From: an uncultured Fretibacterium sp.
Lineage (GTDB): Bacteria > Synergistota > Synergistia > Synergistales > Aminobacteriaceae
Length of the DNA: 64,000 nucleotides
Assembly: GCA_946186205.1 (NCBI GenBank)
Contig: CAMHMH010000001.1
Coordinates: forward strand, 764,968 to 828,967
Direction: 5' to 3'
Shown here: positions 44,740 to 53,277 of the stretch, one piece after another
Layout: each line of letters begins with the position of its first letter
Position numbering within the stretch: position 1 is the stretch's first letter
Program-made: the position numbers and the translations under genes
Notes under the pieces: generated by a model
The model's database searches: none
What the model was told of the DNA's origin: nothing
What the model saw: the letters and a program-made list of their open reading frames with translations, nothing else

Positions 44740-46618
44740 TCTTCATTCTCCGTTCGTTTCGTGAAAGTATCACCGAGATCAACTGCACGTCAACAGGAGT
44801 TACTCCCGAAATCCTCAGCGCATGACCGAGCGACTCCGGCCTGTATTGCTTCAGCTTCTGGAGACTCTCAGCCCTGAGTCCCTTCACGCTGTCATAGTCA
44901 AAGTCATCCGGGATTCTCGCGCCGTCAAGACTCTTCATTCTGCTTGCGACTCTGTTCTCGCGCTCAAGATAACCCGCGTAACGTATTTCCGTCTCAATAT
45001 GCGCTTTCTCCTCGCGTGTGAGATTTTCTGCTGAAGGTGATAACTTCTCGGCAAGCTCATAAGTTACTCCCCTGTGCTTGAGATACTCAGAGAGAGTCAT
45101 TGTCTCACTGAGAGGTTCAGCACCGTATGACTCGCATAATGACTCAACTTCTTTTGACGGTGAAATTTTTGCTGACTTTAACCGCGTAATCTCTTCTTCC
45201 TCACGCCCGAATCTTTCCTCAAGGAACGCCCAGCGAGAGTCGTCAATCAGTCCTATATTCCTTCCGTAATGCGAGAGCCTGTGCGCTGAATTGTCCCATC
45301 GCAAAAGCAATCTATGCTCGCATCTCCCTGTAAGCATCCTGTAAGGCTCATCAGTATTCTTTGTCGTAAGGTCATCAACAAGGACTCCTAAATACCCCTC
45401 ATCGCGTCCGAGTATCAGCGGCTCTTCTTCACGCACAAACATGGCCGCGTTTATCCCCGCTAAGAGTCCCTGAGCTGCTGCCTCCTCGTAGCCTGAAGTC
45501 CCGTTGACCTGCCCCGCGCAGAATAGTCCGGGTATGTCCTTGTTCTCAAGCGTGTGCTTTAACTGGCTGGGCAAAATGTATGTGTACTCGATTCCATAGC
45601 CGGGCTTAATGATTTTCGCGTTCTCACAGCCGGGAAGGGAGCGAATCATTTCGGCTTGCACGTCATAAGGGAGGCTCGTTGAGAAATTCTGCACGTAAAC
45701 TTCATCAGTGCTCCGTGATACAGGCTCGAATACAATCGGGTGCGTTATGTGGTCAGGGAATCGCAGAAACTTGTCTTCAATCGACGGGCAGTATCGGGGG
45801 CCGTGCGCTTCAACATCCCCGGTTACGAGCGGAGAACGTGAGATATTGCGCGACAAAATTTCGTAGGTCCTCTCAGTCGTGCGTGAAAACCAGCACGCAT
45901 AACCCGAATCGTTATACAGCTTCCCTTGTCCCCAAATGTCAAAGCACAGCGGCTCATTCTCAGACAATTGCGGGGTCATTCCGTCAAAGTTTATTGTGTT
46001 GATGTTGAGACGTGGAGTTGTATCGGTTCGCATTTTCCCGGTGATTATTCCCAAGCGTGAAAGAGAGTCCGCGAGGCGTTCGGAATTTTGCTGACCCATA
46101 GGCCCGGAAGGAAACGACACATCACCCATGAAGACACGCCCGGCCATGTATACCCCTCCGCAAATCACGATTGCCCTTGCGCTGTAACATGAGCCATGAC
46201 GAGTCATAACGCCCGAAATTTTCCCGGCCTCCGTGAGAATCTCTGTTGCCTCGTCCTGATGAATGTCGAGATTTGGTTGCGCCGTGAGAATTTTGCGGTA
46301 ATACGTGCTGTACATGAACGGGTCGCACTGAGCGCGCAAAGCCCGGACCGCCGCGCCTTTCGACGTGTTGAGCCAGCGTATCATGAGCGTGGAATTATCC
46401 GCCGCCCTTGCCTGTTCGCCTCCTAACGCGCTTACCTCACGGACAAGATGACCTTTTGCCGGGCCTCCTATTGACGGGTTGCAGGGCATTAACGCTGTAT
46501 TGTCTATGCTGAGATTGAGAAGAAGAGTGCGGACTCCGAGCCGTGAACATGCTATAGCTGCCTCACATCCTGCATGGCCTCCGCCGATTATTATTGCTTC
46601 ATATGAGTCGTGATACAC
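44729..46618 (-). CDS. mnmG: tRNA uridine-5-carboxymethylaminomethyl modification enzyme MnmG
   Basis: 629 residues. FAD-binding start EAIIIGGGHAGCEAAIACSR, the PCNPSIGGPAKGHLVREVSA motif, MRWLNTSKGAAVRALRAQCD and the second domain QVNGTSGYEEAAAQGLLAGINA. With MnmE it makes cmnm5U34 in tRNAs. The start is GTG (46618) preceded by GGGGGAATAAG. It ends in the DUF721 gene overlap. Usual position beside dnaN/recF-type replication genes. Confidence 0.96.
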   Translation of the reverse strand: MYHDSYEAIIIGGGHAGCEAAIACSRLGVRTLLLNLSIDNTALMPCNPSIGGPAKGHLVREVSALGGEQARAADNSTLMIRWLNTSKGAAVRALRAQCDPFMYSTYYRKILTAQPNLDIHQDEATEILTEAGKISGVMTRHGSCYSARAIVICGGVYMAGRVFMGDVSFPSGPMGQQNSERLADSLSRLGIITGKMRTDTTPRLNINTINFDGMTPQLSENEPLCFDIWGQGKLYNDSGYACWFSRTTERTYEILSRNISRSPLVTGDVEAHGPRYCPSIEDKFLRFPDHITHPIVFEPVSRSTDEVYVQNFSTSLPYDVQAEMIRSLPGCENAKIIKPGYGIEYTYILPSQLKHTLENKDIPGLFCAGQVNGTSGYEEAAAQGLLAGINAAMFVREEEPLILGRDEGYLGVLVDDLTTKNTDEPYRMLTGRCEHRLLLRWDNSAHRLSHYGRNIGLIDDSRWAFLEERFGREEEEITRLKSAKISPSKEVESLCESYGAEPLSETMTLSEYLKHRGVTYELAEKLSPSAENLTREEKAHIETEIRYAGYLERENRVASRMKSLDGARIPDDFDYDSVKGLRAESLQKLKQYRPESLGHALRISGVTPVDVQLISVILSRNERRMKNEN

Positions 46619-46660
46619 TGGAACTTATTCCCCCGTGAAAATTTTTATGAGTGAGAATGA

Positions 46661-47683
46661 TTATACAGCCGGCAGATTTATCCCTCCGAATTTCTTGCGG
46701 GTCGCAAATGGTTTCTCAGGCGCGGTGATAAATACCTGCCATTTTGTTTTGGCAAGCTCACGGCACGCAAATTCTTTCCCTTCCGAATCAAGTTCCGCCG
46801 TCAAGTCATCAAGCAAAAGAATCGGACTCCTCTTCAGCCTCTCAGCTATTAATTTCCCGGCGGTTATTATCATGTAGAGTATGAGCCGCCGCTTTTGTCC
46901 CCTGCTTAATGACTCGGAAGCTGATTTCCCTTTCTCTGCAACCGTTATCGATATGTCGTCATAGTTCGGCCCGCAAAGAACCCTCTGCGCGTAAAGTTCT
47001 CTCTTCGCGTTCACCGTTATCATGTCATTGAGGTATTCACTTCCAGATCTTATTGACGGAAGAAATTTTAGCAAAACTTTTCCCGGAGGCATCAGCTTCA
47101 CGAGCTGCGCAAGAACTTCCCGCCTGATGTCCATGATCCACCCTCCGAGCCTGCAAAATGTTATGTCGGTTGACGATGAGTTTCTGCCCTGCCTGAGAAG
47201 CGATGACCTTACGCGGAGAATGCTGCGGAAATCTGCGAGCCTCTTTGCGAACGGAGGAACGAACAGCGCGCATAACCTGTCAATGAATAATCTTCTTGCT
47301 GACGGGGAGCCGTCTATGAGTGAAAGGTTGCCAGTGAGGAATATTATTGACGGAGCATAGAGCCTCAACTCAGTGAATGATGATGACTTGTCATTGACCC
47401 TCAGAGAAATTCTTGATGAGATCTCCGCGCTTACGTCAAAACTTTCCTCGCCTGAAAATTTCGCGCTGATATAAGCCCGCTTGTTTGGTGACTGCCACGA
47501 TACAACATCAGAAGTTTTTGTGAAAGCTCCCCAGCCCGTGAGAATACTGAGAGACTCAAGAAGGTTGGTCTTCCCCGCTCCGTTTCTGCCGAGAATCAAA
47601 TTAATACCCGGATCCCAGTTGACTATAAGATCCGGGCCGTAAAAATTTCTGAAGCTGCGTAATATTGTGCTGTCTATTCTCAA
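46661..47683 (-). CDS. recF: DNA replication and repair protein RecF
   Basis: 340 residues of the SMC-like ATPase: Walker A LILGRNGAGKTNLLESLSIL, signature SESLSRGQKRRLILYMI and Walker B ILLLDDLTAELD. Binds DNA at gap junctions and helps RecA loading via RecR. Start is TTG two bases after the dnaN TAA, no separate ribosome site visible beyond dnaN codons, so coupled translation. Confidence 0.95.
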   Translation of the reverse strand: MRIDSTILRSFRNFYGPDLIVNWDPGINLILGRNGAGKTNLLESLSILTGWGAFTKTSDVVSWQSPNKRAYISAKFSGEESFDVSAEISSRISLRVNDKSSSFTELRLYAPSIIFLTGNLSLIDGSPSARRLFIDRLCALFVPPFAKRLADFRSILRVRSSLLRQGRNSSSTDITFCRLGGWIMDIRREVLAQLVKLMPPGKVLLKFLPSIRSGSEYLNDMITVNAKRELYAQRVLCGPNYDDISITVAEKGKSASESLSRGQKRRLILYMIITAGKLIAERLKRSPILLLDDLTAELDSEGKEFACRELAKTKWQVFITAPEKPFATRKKFGGINLPAV

Positions 47684-47685
47684 GA

Positions 47686-48942
47686 TTAGAACGGAGTATC
47701 GGACTCGCTGCTGTTGTCGTCTTCCTGCTCAGATTCGGGGGCTGGTTCATTCTCTGAGCTTTCTATTTGTCCCTGAATGTCTCCGCCGAAATCGCCGAGT
47801 TCTTCAGCTGTCATTGCATCCTGAGTGCTTAACCTCGCGGGCATGAGCATATACAGGAAATCTTCTGAGCCGTCGCGCTTCATTCGTGTCTGTCCTTCCT
47901 CGCCGCTGAACTCTATAACGGCCTGCTCTGAGCCTAAAGCCTTGAGTCCGTCCATGAAGTAAGCAACGTTGAAGCCTAACTGCAAATAGCCGCCCTCAAT
48001 ATTAGCTGTGAATTTCTCGCTTGTTGTTCCGAGTTCGGGAGCGCGTGCTGTGATTTGAAGTTCACCGTCAGGATTAAGAGCCATTGCCATAATGTGAGCT
48101 GGAGTCGTCTTTGCTATGATGTCGATTCTTTCGAGGACTGAATACAAATCCTTGCTGTTGATTCGGAGCGTCGTATGTCTGTCGGCGTTAAGTATTCGTT
48201 CAAACTTTGGGAACGCAGCGTCAACACTTCTCACTGAGTACTCTGCATTCTCAAGAACAAACCACACTGTAGAGTCGTTAGCGAGGAGTCTCACTTTGTC
48301 ATCGTCAGCGCATGAAGAAAAATTCTTGCCGAGTTCTTTCACGGCCTGCGCAGGAAGAAGAATATCAATATCCTTTGAGACTTCACAGACGGACTTTGAG
48401 AGGGACAATCTTTTTCCGTCAGTCGCTACTGCCATGAACACGCCTTCAGCTGTCCTGAAAAGGCAAGTGCCCAAATATTTCGGGAAATCCTGGGGCTGTG
48501 ATGCCGCGGAGCTTCCTTCAGTGATTATCTTCGCGAGCGTCTGTGCGTTAATCTCGCAGATAATTTCGCCTTCCTCGCTGCCGTAAATCTTTGGGAATGT
48601 CTCAGGGGAGATCACCGAGAAGCGCATCTTGTTGCTTCCTGCGTTAAGGAATCCGCGTTCAGAATTTACTTCAAGCACTAAGTCATCAGCTGATAACTTT
48701 CTGAGAATGCTTCCGAAAATTGCGGCGGGTATTACGGCTCTTCCGTGCTCGATTACGTTTGCTCCTTTTGCCGTGCATCGTATTGATGTCTTGAGGTCTG
48801 TTGCTTCAAGTATGACTGTGTTGTCTTCTGAAGCTGTGATTAAGACTCCTGCTATTGCGTCCTTTGCTGACTTTGAGTCTGATAACTTCTCTGCGTTCTG
48901 CCATGCTTTGAGGAAATCTTGACGTTCAATTTCTAGCTTCAT
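47686..48942 (-). CDS. dnaN: DNA polymerase III beta sliding clamp with SSB-like acidic tail
   Basis: Processivity clamp that encircles DNA. 418 residues; residues 1-371 are the three clamp domains (start MKLEIERQDFLKAWQNAEKL, end YMLMPARL, which aligns with the normal clamp C-terminus MPMRL). Residues 372-418 are extra: acidic, disordered (ESSENEPAPESEQEDDNSSE) and ending SDTPF, resembling the conserved DDxIPF tip of SSB. The strong ribosome site AAGGAGC precedes the ATG; TATAAT (on the minus strand, ~50 bases upstream) may be a -10 box. Confidence 0.95.
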   Translation of the reverse strand: MKLEIERQDFLKAWQNAEKLSDSKSAKDAIAGVLITASEDNTVILEATDLKTSIRCTAKGANVIEHGRAVIPAAIFGSILRKLSADDLVLEVNSERGFLNAGSNKMRFSVISPETFPKIYGSEEGEIICEINAQTLAKIITEGSSAASQPQDFPKYLGTCLFRTAEGVFMAVATDGKRLSLSKSVCEVSKDIDILLPAQAVKELGKNFSSCADDDKVRLLANDSTVWFVLENAEYSVRSVDAAFPKFERILNADRHTTLRINSKDLYSVLERIDIIAKTTPAHIMAMALNPDGELQITARAPELGTTSEKFTANIEGGYLQLGFNVAYFMDGLKALGSEQAVIEFSGEEGQTRMKRDGSEDFLYMLMPARLSTQDAMTAEELGDFGGDIQGQIESSENEPAPESEQEDDNSSESDTPF

Positions 48943-48993
48943 GGTAGCTGCTCCTTTTTGTGATATAAATTTTTGACAAGTATTTATTATATC

Positions 48994-49587
48994 TCAATGC
49001 CTCATGCAAAAAACGTTAAGCCATTTCTGACTCTTGAAATCATTCCGAACGTCCTCAGAAATTTTCAGCCGAATGATTTTGAGTCTCTCTATGTTGTTTA
49101 TGATGCGTGTGATTCTCTCTTCGTCAAAGTCTGTGTAGTGTCTTCCGTCCCGAATGCCTGAGAAGCTCCCGTGCTTGAAGGACATGTAGAATATTCCGCC
49201 GTCAACGAGTGAGCGCGACAATCTTTCAGCGACTTGCATAATGTCATCTTCCTCAAGGTGAAGCAATGACGCTGAAGCCCAAATGCCCGCAAGAGACTCA
49301 CGCGGCGTGTACGTTCTGAAGTCTGAGCAGATGACTTGATGACCGAGAAATTCCCCGGCGAGTCTGCAAAGCTCCTTTGATCCGTCGACGGAGATAACGT
49401 TCCGGCCATGTGAGAGAAAATATTTGCTGTCTCTTCCTGAACCGCAGCCGAGATCCAACACGGTGCCATCAGCCGGGAGGAGACTCAGAAATTCGTCGCA
49501 AAGCCTAGACATGTCAGCGCAGATTGTGCTTGAAGCATACGATTCGGAGTTATCGTTGTAGAATTGCAGCGTAAGATTTTGAGTCAT
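48994..49587 (-). CDS. Class I SAM-dependent methyltransferase
   Basis: 197 residues: motif I TVLDLGCGSGRDSKYFLSHG, acidic residue after NVISVDGSKEL, motif around LAGIWASASLLHLEEDDIMQ, and YMSFKHGSFSGIRDGRHYTD. It resembles small-molecule (UbiE/tellurite-type) methyltransferases; the substrate is unknown. It stands alone upstream of dnaN on the same strand; not part of a clear operon. Confidence 0.9.
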   Translation of the reverse strand: MTQNLTLQFYNDNSESYASSTICADMSRLCDEFLSLLPADGTVLDLGCGSGRDSKYFLSHGRNVISVDGSKELCRLAGEFLGHQVICSDFRTYTPRESLAGIWASASLLHLEEDDIMQVAERLSRSLVDGGIFYMSFKHGSFSGIRDGRHYTDFDEERITRIINNIERLKIIRLKISEDVRNDFKSQKWLNVFCMRH

Positions 49588-49652
49588 GGTTTACAATCTT
49601 CCTTATGAGGTTTACATTTGCTCATTCAAAATAGAAAGGAGGCATTGAAATT

Positions 49653-49832
49653 ATGATACAAGATGAGCATACAAGACAAGAACTTTTGAACAAAATTTGG
49701 GATGATGAGTCTGTAATTAGTCTCACAGCTCGGAGGGCTTTAGCTGCCGGAGTCGAACGTGAAAGAGTTTTAGAAGCACTCATGAGCAATAATCCTGAAA
49801 TGAATCTTAATCTTCTCATTCCTTACGCATAA
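49653..49832 (+). CDS. Small protein (59 aa), unknown
   Basis: Real-looking short gene. A perfect AAAGGAGG lies 10 bases before an ATG at 49653, and the frame ends TAA at 49832. The sequence begins MIQDEHTRQELLNKIWDDES and continues as two or three amphipathic helices with charged faces (LAAGVERERVLEALMSNNPEM). There is no signal peptide or membrane helix. It stands alone between a methyltransferase gene and the convergent rluD-type gene. A bidirectional terminator follows. Possibly a small regulator or a NHL/nif-like protein; not identified. Confidence 0.7.
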   Translation: MIQDEHTRQELLNKIWDDESVISLTARRALAAGVERERVLEALMSNNPEMNLNLLIPYA

Positions 49833-49837
49833 AAATA

Positions 49838-49872
49838 ATCCCCTCTCTGAACACTAACAGAAAGGGGACAAA
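49838..49872. terminator. Bidirectional terminator between small gene and rluD
   Basis: CCCCTCTCT (49840-49848) pairs with AGAAAGGGG (49859-49867) with one mismatch, loop of 10; A-run on the left gives TTATTTTT on the minus strand, and AATTTT follows on the plus strand. Confidence 0.7.
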
Positions 49873-49874
49873 TT

Positions 49875-50855
49875 TTAATCGTCAAATTCTCCGTCAAAAT
49901 CCGACTCGTAATCCTCGTTTTGAGTCAGCGATTCATTTTCCGTATAGTCAATTGGCTTCCCTTCATGCAAAAATTTTATGCGCTCCGTGAAGTCAGGCGT
50001 AACATTCTTGCGGAACTTCATAGCCTCGCCCGTTACAGGGTGCGTAAATTCGAGCCGCCACGAATGAAGATATACCCTTCCGAGTCTCTCGTCATTCGCT
50101 CCGTATAACCTATCGCCCACAAGAGGACAGCCCAACGCCGACATGTGCACGCGGATCTGATGAGTCCTCCCGGTGAACAATTCACACTCAATGAGCGAGA
50201 TATTATTCATGCTCCACAAAACTTTGTAGCCCGTGAGTGAAGGTTTGCCGCCCTCAGCTATTATCATCTGCAAAGGGTTGTCAGGATTTCTTGCGATCGG
50301 CCCGGACAAAATTCCCTCGCGTTTCTCAGGGACTCCATGAACCAGCGCGATATAGTGCTTGTGTACTGTGCGGTCTTTGAACATGGCCTGAAGCTGAATG
50401 AGAATCTTCTGACTCCTCGCAACAACCATTAATCCCGATGTCCCTCCGTCAAGCCTGTGAACGATTCCCGGCCTTAACCAGTTTGTCATGACTCTTAACT
50501 CCGGGTAACGATATACGAGGCCATTCACGAGAGTGTTACGCCAGTTCCCCGGCGCGGGATGCACTACGATTCCTGCTGGCTTGCTCACGACAACAAGATA
50601 ATCATCCTCATACACGACTTCAAACTCTACCGGCTCCGCACGCAAGTACGTCATGTTGAGCGATTCGGGAATGTCGGCGATAAATTTTTGTCCTGCTGTA
50701 ACTTTTCGTGAACCCTTTACGCGCTTTCCGTCGTCTGTTGAAATTTTCCCTGCCTTTATGAGTCTCTCTACTGCGCTTCGTGTCCTGTCTAACTGTTCAG
50801 CGAGAAATTTATCGGTTCTCTCGTAATCTCTCTCAGCAAGAATTTCTATCCTCAC
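49875..50855 (-). CDS. rluD: RluA/RluD-family pseudouridine synthase
   Basis: 326 residues: N-terminal S4 domain (RTDKFLAEQLDRTRSAVERL, SRKVTAGQKFIADIP) and pseudouridine synthase core with VVYEDDYLVVVSKPAGIVVH, HRLDGGTSGLMVVARS (catalytic aspartate), and CELFTGRTHQIRVHMSALGC. Acts on 23S rRNA or tRNA; RluD type by S4 domain. The C-terminus is acidic (ENEDYESDFDGEFDD-like). Overlaps the CDC48 gene by 4 bases. Confidence 0.92.
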   Translation of the reverse strand: MRIEILAERDYERTDKFLAEQLDRTRSAVERLIKAGKISTDDGKRVKGSRKVTAGQKFIADIPESLNMTYLRAEPVEFEVVYEDDYLVVVSKPAGIVVHPAPGNWRNTLVNGLVYRYPELRVMTNWLRPGIVHRLDGGTSGLMVVARSQKILIQLQAMFKDRTVHKHYIALVHGVPEKREGILSGPIARNPDNPLQMIIAEGGKPSLTGYKVLWSMNNISLIECELFTGRTHQIRVHMSALGCPLVGDRLYGANDERLGRVYLHSWRLEFTHPVTGEAMKFRKNVTPDFTERIKFLHEGKPIDYTENESLTQNEDYESDFDGEFDD

Positions 50856-52942
50856 AGCTTAAGCCCCCGCAATGACGACTCGAAATCAGCAAGTCTCATC
50901 ACAAAGTTATTCATGTCCCGCTTCAATGCAATCACCGCCGCGCGGCGACAAAGCAACGCAATATCACCGCCGGAAAAATTTTCAGTCATGGCCGATAACG
51001 TTTCAATACTCACATCATCAGCAAGAGGCTTCTTCCGCAAAAGTATCGTGAGAATCTCAGCGCGTGATTTTGAGTCGGGCATGGGCAGCTCAAGTTTCAA
51101 GTCAAAGATTCCTGACGATAACAGCGACTTGTCGATGAGATCTATACGGTTCGTAGCAGCTAAAACCGTAACGCCGTTAAGCTCCTCGATGCCGCGCATT
51201 TCAGCCAAGAATTGACTCGTGAGCCTTGCTTCTGTTGACGCGAACTGTGAATTGCCGCCTCGCTCCGGGAACAGCGACTCTATTTCGTCAAAATATATTA
51301 TCGACGGGGCTGCCTGCTTTGCGACTCTGAAAATGTCCTTGAGCGCACGTTCTGACTCTCCCAAGTAACGCGACAATACGTTAGAGCTTTGGACGCTGAT
51401 AAAGTTCACTCCGCTTTCATGAGCTAATGCCTTTGCGAGAAGAGTCTTGCCTGTCCCTGACTTGCCGTAAAGCAAAATTCCTCTTGTCGGCTGAATGTCA
51501 TAACGCCCGTAAATTTCCGAGTGCTTCAACGGCCATGTAACAGCCTGCATTAATTCTTCTTTCACCGAATCGAGGCCGCCGATGTCGTTCAGTGTTACGT
51601 CAGGGATCTCAACAAAAACTTCTCTTGTTGCTGACGGCTCAGTCTCAAGCAATGCATTCATGAAGTGCCGCATACTTACTTCAAGCCCGGCGATTCTCTC
51701 GTAAGGAATCTCCTGCGTGTGAAAGTCGACGTAAGGCAATATATCCCTCACGCATGACATAGCGGCTTCCTTTGCGAGGGCTTCAAGGTCTGCACCTACG
51801 AAACCGTGCGACAAGTCCGCGATTCGTTTCAGGTCAACGTCATCTGAGAGGGGCATCCCGCGAGTATGTATGCGTAAGATTTCGAGTCGTCCGTTACGGT
51901 CAGGAGTTGGGATTGAGATTTCACGGTCGAATCTTCCCGGCCTCCTTAATGCGGGGTCTAAAGAGTTCGGAATGTTCGTAGCTCCTATGACTATCAACTG
52001 CCCGCGTGATTTGAGTCCGTCCATCAGTGCGAGAAGCTGAGCGACGACTCTGCGTTCGACTTGTTTTTCTCCGCCCATGTCCTCGCGTTTGGGTGCAATA
52101 GCGTCAATCTCATCAATGAATATTATCGAGGGTGCGCGGTCTTGTGCCTCCTCAAAAATTTTGCGCAGTCTCTCTTCTGACTCACCGTAAAACTTGCCGA
52201 TGATCTCCGGGCCTGAGATGTGAGTGAACCATGCGTCAGTCTCATTCGCTACTGCACGGGCTATAACTGTCTTGCCTGTACCGGGAGGGCCGTAAAGCAA
52301 CACGCCTCGCGGAGGCTGAATGCCAAGCCTCTCGAAAATCTGCGGGAATCGTAACGGCAGCTCTATCATCTCTCTTACTTTGCGAATCTGACTGCTTAAC
52401 CCGCCGATGTCTTCATATGTAACTTTGTGAGCGTGCTTGATCTCTAACGGCTTAAGGATATTGAGATATGTTGACTTGTTGAGTATCACGACTCCTTCAG
52501 GGGTTGTGGCTGTAACCTGGAAATCACATACGCGAGTCCCAAAAAGATTTACGCGGAGTCTGTCTCCGATATTCACGGCTTGTCCTTCGAGCATTGAGAG
52601 AATGTAGCCTGAATCATTTTCGCGCTGTGAGAGTTTCACGTCCCCTAAAGGCTGAAGAGTCGCGCTTCCTGCAAAGTGATACGTGACTGATGACTCAAGG
52701 GTAATATTTTCGTCGAGTGATGTCCCGGCGTTCTCGCGTATTAATCCGTCAATCTGAATGATGCCGCGTCCTGTTTCGCGGTCTCCTGTTCTGATTCGTG
52801 CTGGTGTGGATTTGCGGCCTGATATGAGGACTAAATCACCGTCCGTGAGATTTAATTCGGCCATGTCATCAGGGTGAATGCGGGCGAGTCCCTTCATTGC
52901 GTCCCCTGAATATGCTTCGCTGACTTTTAACACTTTCTGCAT
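50852..52942 (-). CDS. CDC48/p97-type AAA+ ATPase, second AAA domain lacks arginine finger
   Basis: 696 residues. N-domain (about 1-170) with CDC48 double-psi-barrel type sequence (VSEAYSGDAMKGLARIHPDD). AAA domain 1: GPPGTGKTVIARAVA, IIFIDEIDAIAPKRED and the arginine-finger region DPALRRPGRFDREISI. AAA domain 2: GKSGTGKTLLAKALA, IIYFDEIESLFPERG, but at the arginine-finger position DKSLLSSGIFDLKLELP lacks the RPGR arginine. So D2 may be a structural or regulated ATPase. CDC48 unfolds protein substrates in archaea and eukaryotes; bacterial copies are scattered. A structured RNA leader lies upstream. Confidence 0.9.
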   Translation of the reverse strand: MQKVLKVSEAYSGDAMKGLARIHPDDMAELNLTDGDLVLISGRKSTPARIRTGDRETGRGIIQIDGLIRENAGTSLDENITLESSVTYHFAGSATLQPLGDVKLSQRENDSGYILSMLEGQAVNIGDRLRVNLFGTRVCDFQVTATTPEGVVILNKSTYLNILKPLEIKHAHKVTYEDIGGLSSQIRKVREMIELPLRFPQIFERLGIQPPRGVLLYGPPGTGKTVIARAVANETDAWFTHISGPEIIGKFYGESEERLRKIFEEAQDRAPSIIFIDEIDAIAPKREDMGGEKQVERRVVAQLLALMDGLKSRGQLIVIGATNIPNSLDPALRRPGRFDREISIPTPDRNGRLEILRIHTRGMPLSDDVDLKRIADLSHGFVGADLEALAKEAAMSCVRDILPYVDFHTQEIPYERIAGLEVSMRHFMNALLETEPSATREVFVEIPDVTLNDIGGLDSVKEELMQAVTWPLKHSEIYGRYDIQPTRGILLYGKSGTGKTLLAKALAHESGVNFISVQSSNVLSRYLGESERALKDIFRVAKQAAPSIIYFDEIESLFPERGGNSQFASTEARLTSQFLAEMRGIEELNGVTVLAATNRIDLIDKSLLSSGIFDLKLELPMPDSKSRAEILTILLRKKPLADDVSIETLSAMTENFSGGDIALLCRRAAVIALKRDMNNFVMRLADFESSLRGLKL

Positions 52943-52974
52943 GGATAATCCCTTCGATTTTGTGAGGTGCTATA

Positions 52975-53057
52975 ATAAAAGCGTCCGGGGAAGCACGGAC
53001 ATTGTAACTGTCATCAGCTGAGGCTGCACCCCCAACCGATGAGGAAGTTACCCGGAT
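52975..53057 (-). ncRNA. Structured leader RNA candidate upstream of the CDC48 gene
   Basis: In the 335-base gap (52943-53277), the minus strand can form TCCGG (53056-53052 region) with CCGGA (52988-52984 region); GTAACT (53051-53046) with AGTTAC (53009-53004); CATC/GATG inside; and GGTTG/CAGCC on top. Alternatively, GTCCG (53001-52997 region) pairs with CGGAC (52988-52983 region) before CTTTTATT. The last is an intrinsic terminator 30 bases before the CDC48 start. The two options exclude each other, as in riboswitches. The plus strand also has TATAAT at 52971-52976, so a plus-strand RNA is possible. No known class recognised. The remaining gap holds only the small ORF noted separately. Confidence 0.45.
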
Positions 53058-53079
53058 AGTTAAAGGCGCATTGTGTTTC

Positions 53080-53184
53080 TTAGTTCTTTATTGAGCGGAT
53101 TAACTCCGCAAAGGCTCTGATGAACTCCGCGCTGTACTTGAGGATCAGCGCAACAGCTCTCAGGACTTCGGCGAGGTCTTTCAC
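53080..53184 (-). CDS. Candidate small amphipathic peptide (34 aa)
   Basis: GTG start at 53184 with GGGGTGA about 5 bases upstream; sequence begins MKDLAEVLRAVALILKYSAE and ends FAELIRSIKN, an amphipathic or membrane-seeking helix. The same frame is open without stop from the ROK kinase TGA at 53278, so longer versions are possible (GTG at 53238 gives 52 residues). It could be a leader peptide for the CDC48 attenuator region, a small membrane peptide, or chance. There is no evidence beyond composition and the ribosome site. Confidence 0.35.
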   Translation of the reverse strand: MKDLAEVLRAVALILKYSAEFIRAFAELIRSIKN

Positions 53185-53277
53185 ATCTCTCACCCCATTC
53201 AGGCGGGGGAAGATTTTTTCAGCGACAACCCCCCGCACTGATTCGTCGGAGGCTTCCCTAACTCGTGAGATACAGTA

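Noticed and set aside
44277..46426. Several plus-strand open frames opposite queH, DUF721 and mnmG
   Set aside because: Lack ribosome sites, have shadow-type Arg/Ser/Leu composition and fully overlap well-recognised genes.
46618..49000. Chromosome replication origin near dnaN-recF-mnmG
   Set aside because: No dnaA gene, no TTATCCACA-type box cluster or AT-rich unwinding region seen in the gaps.
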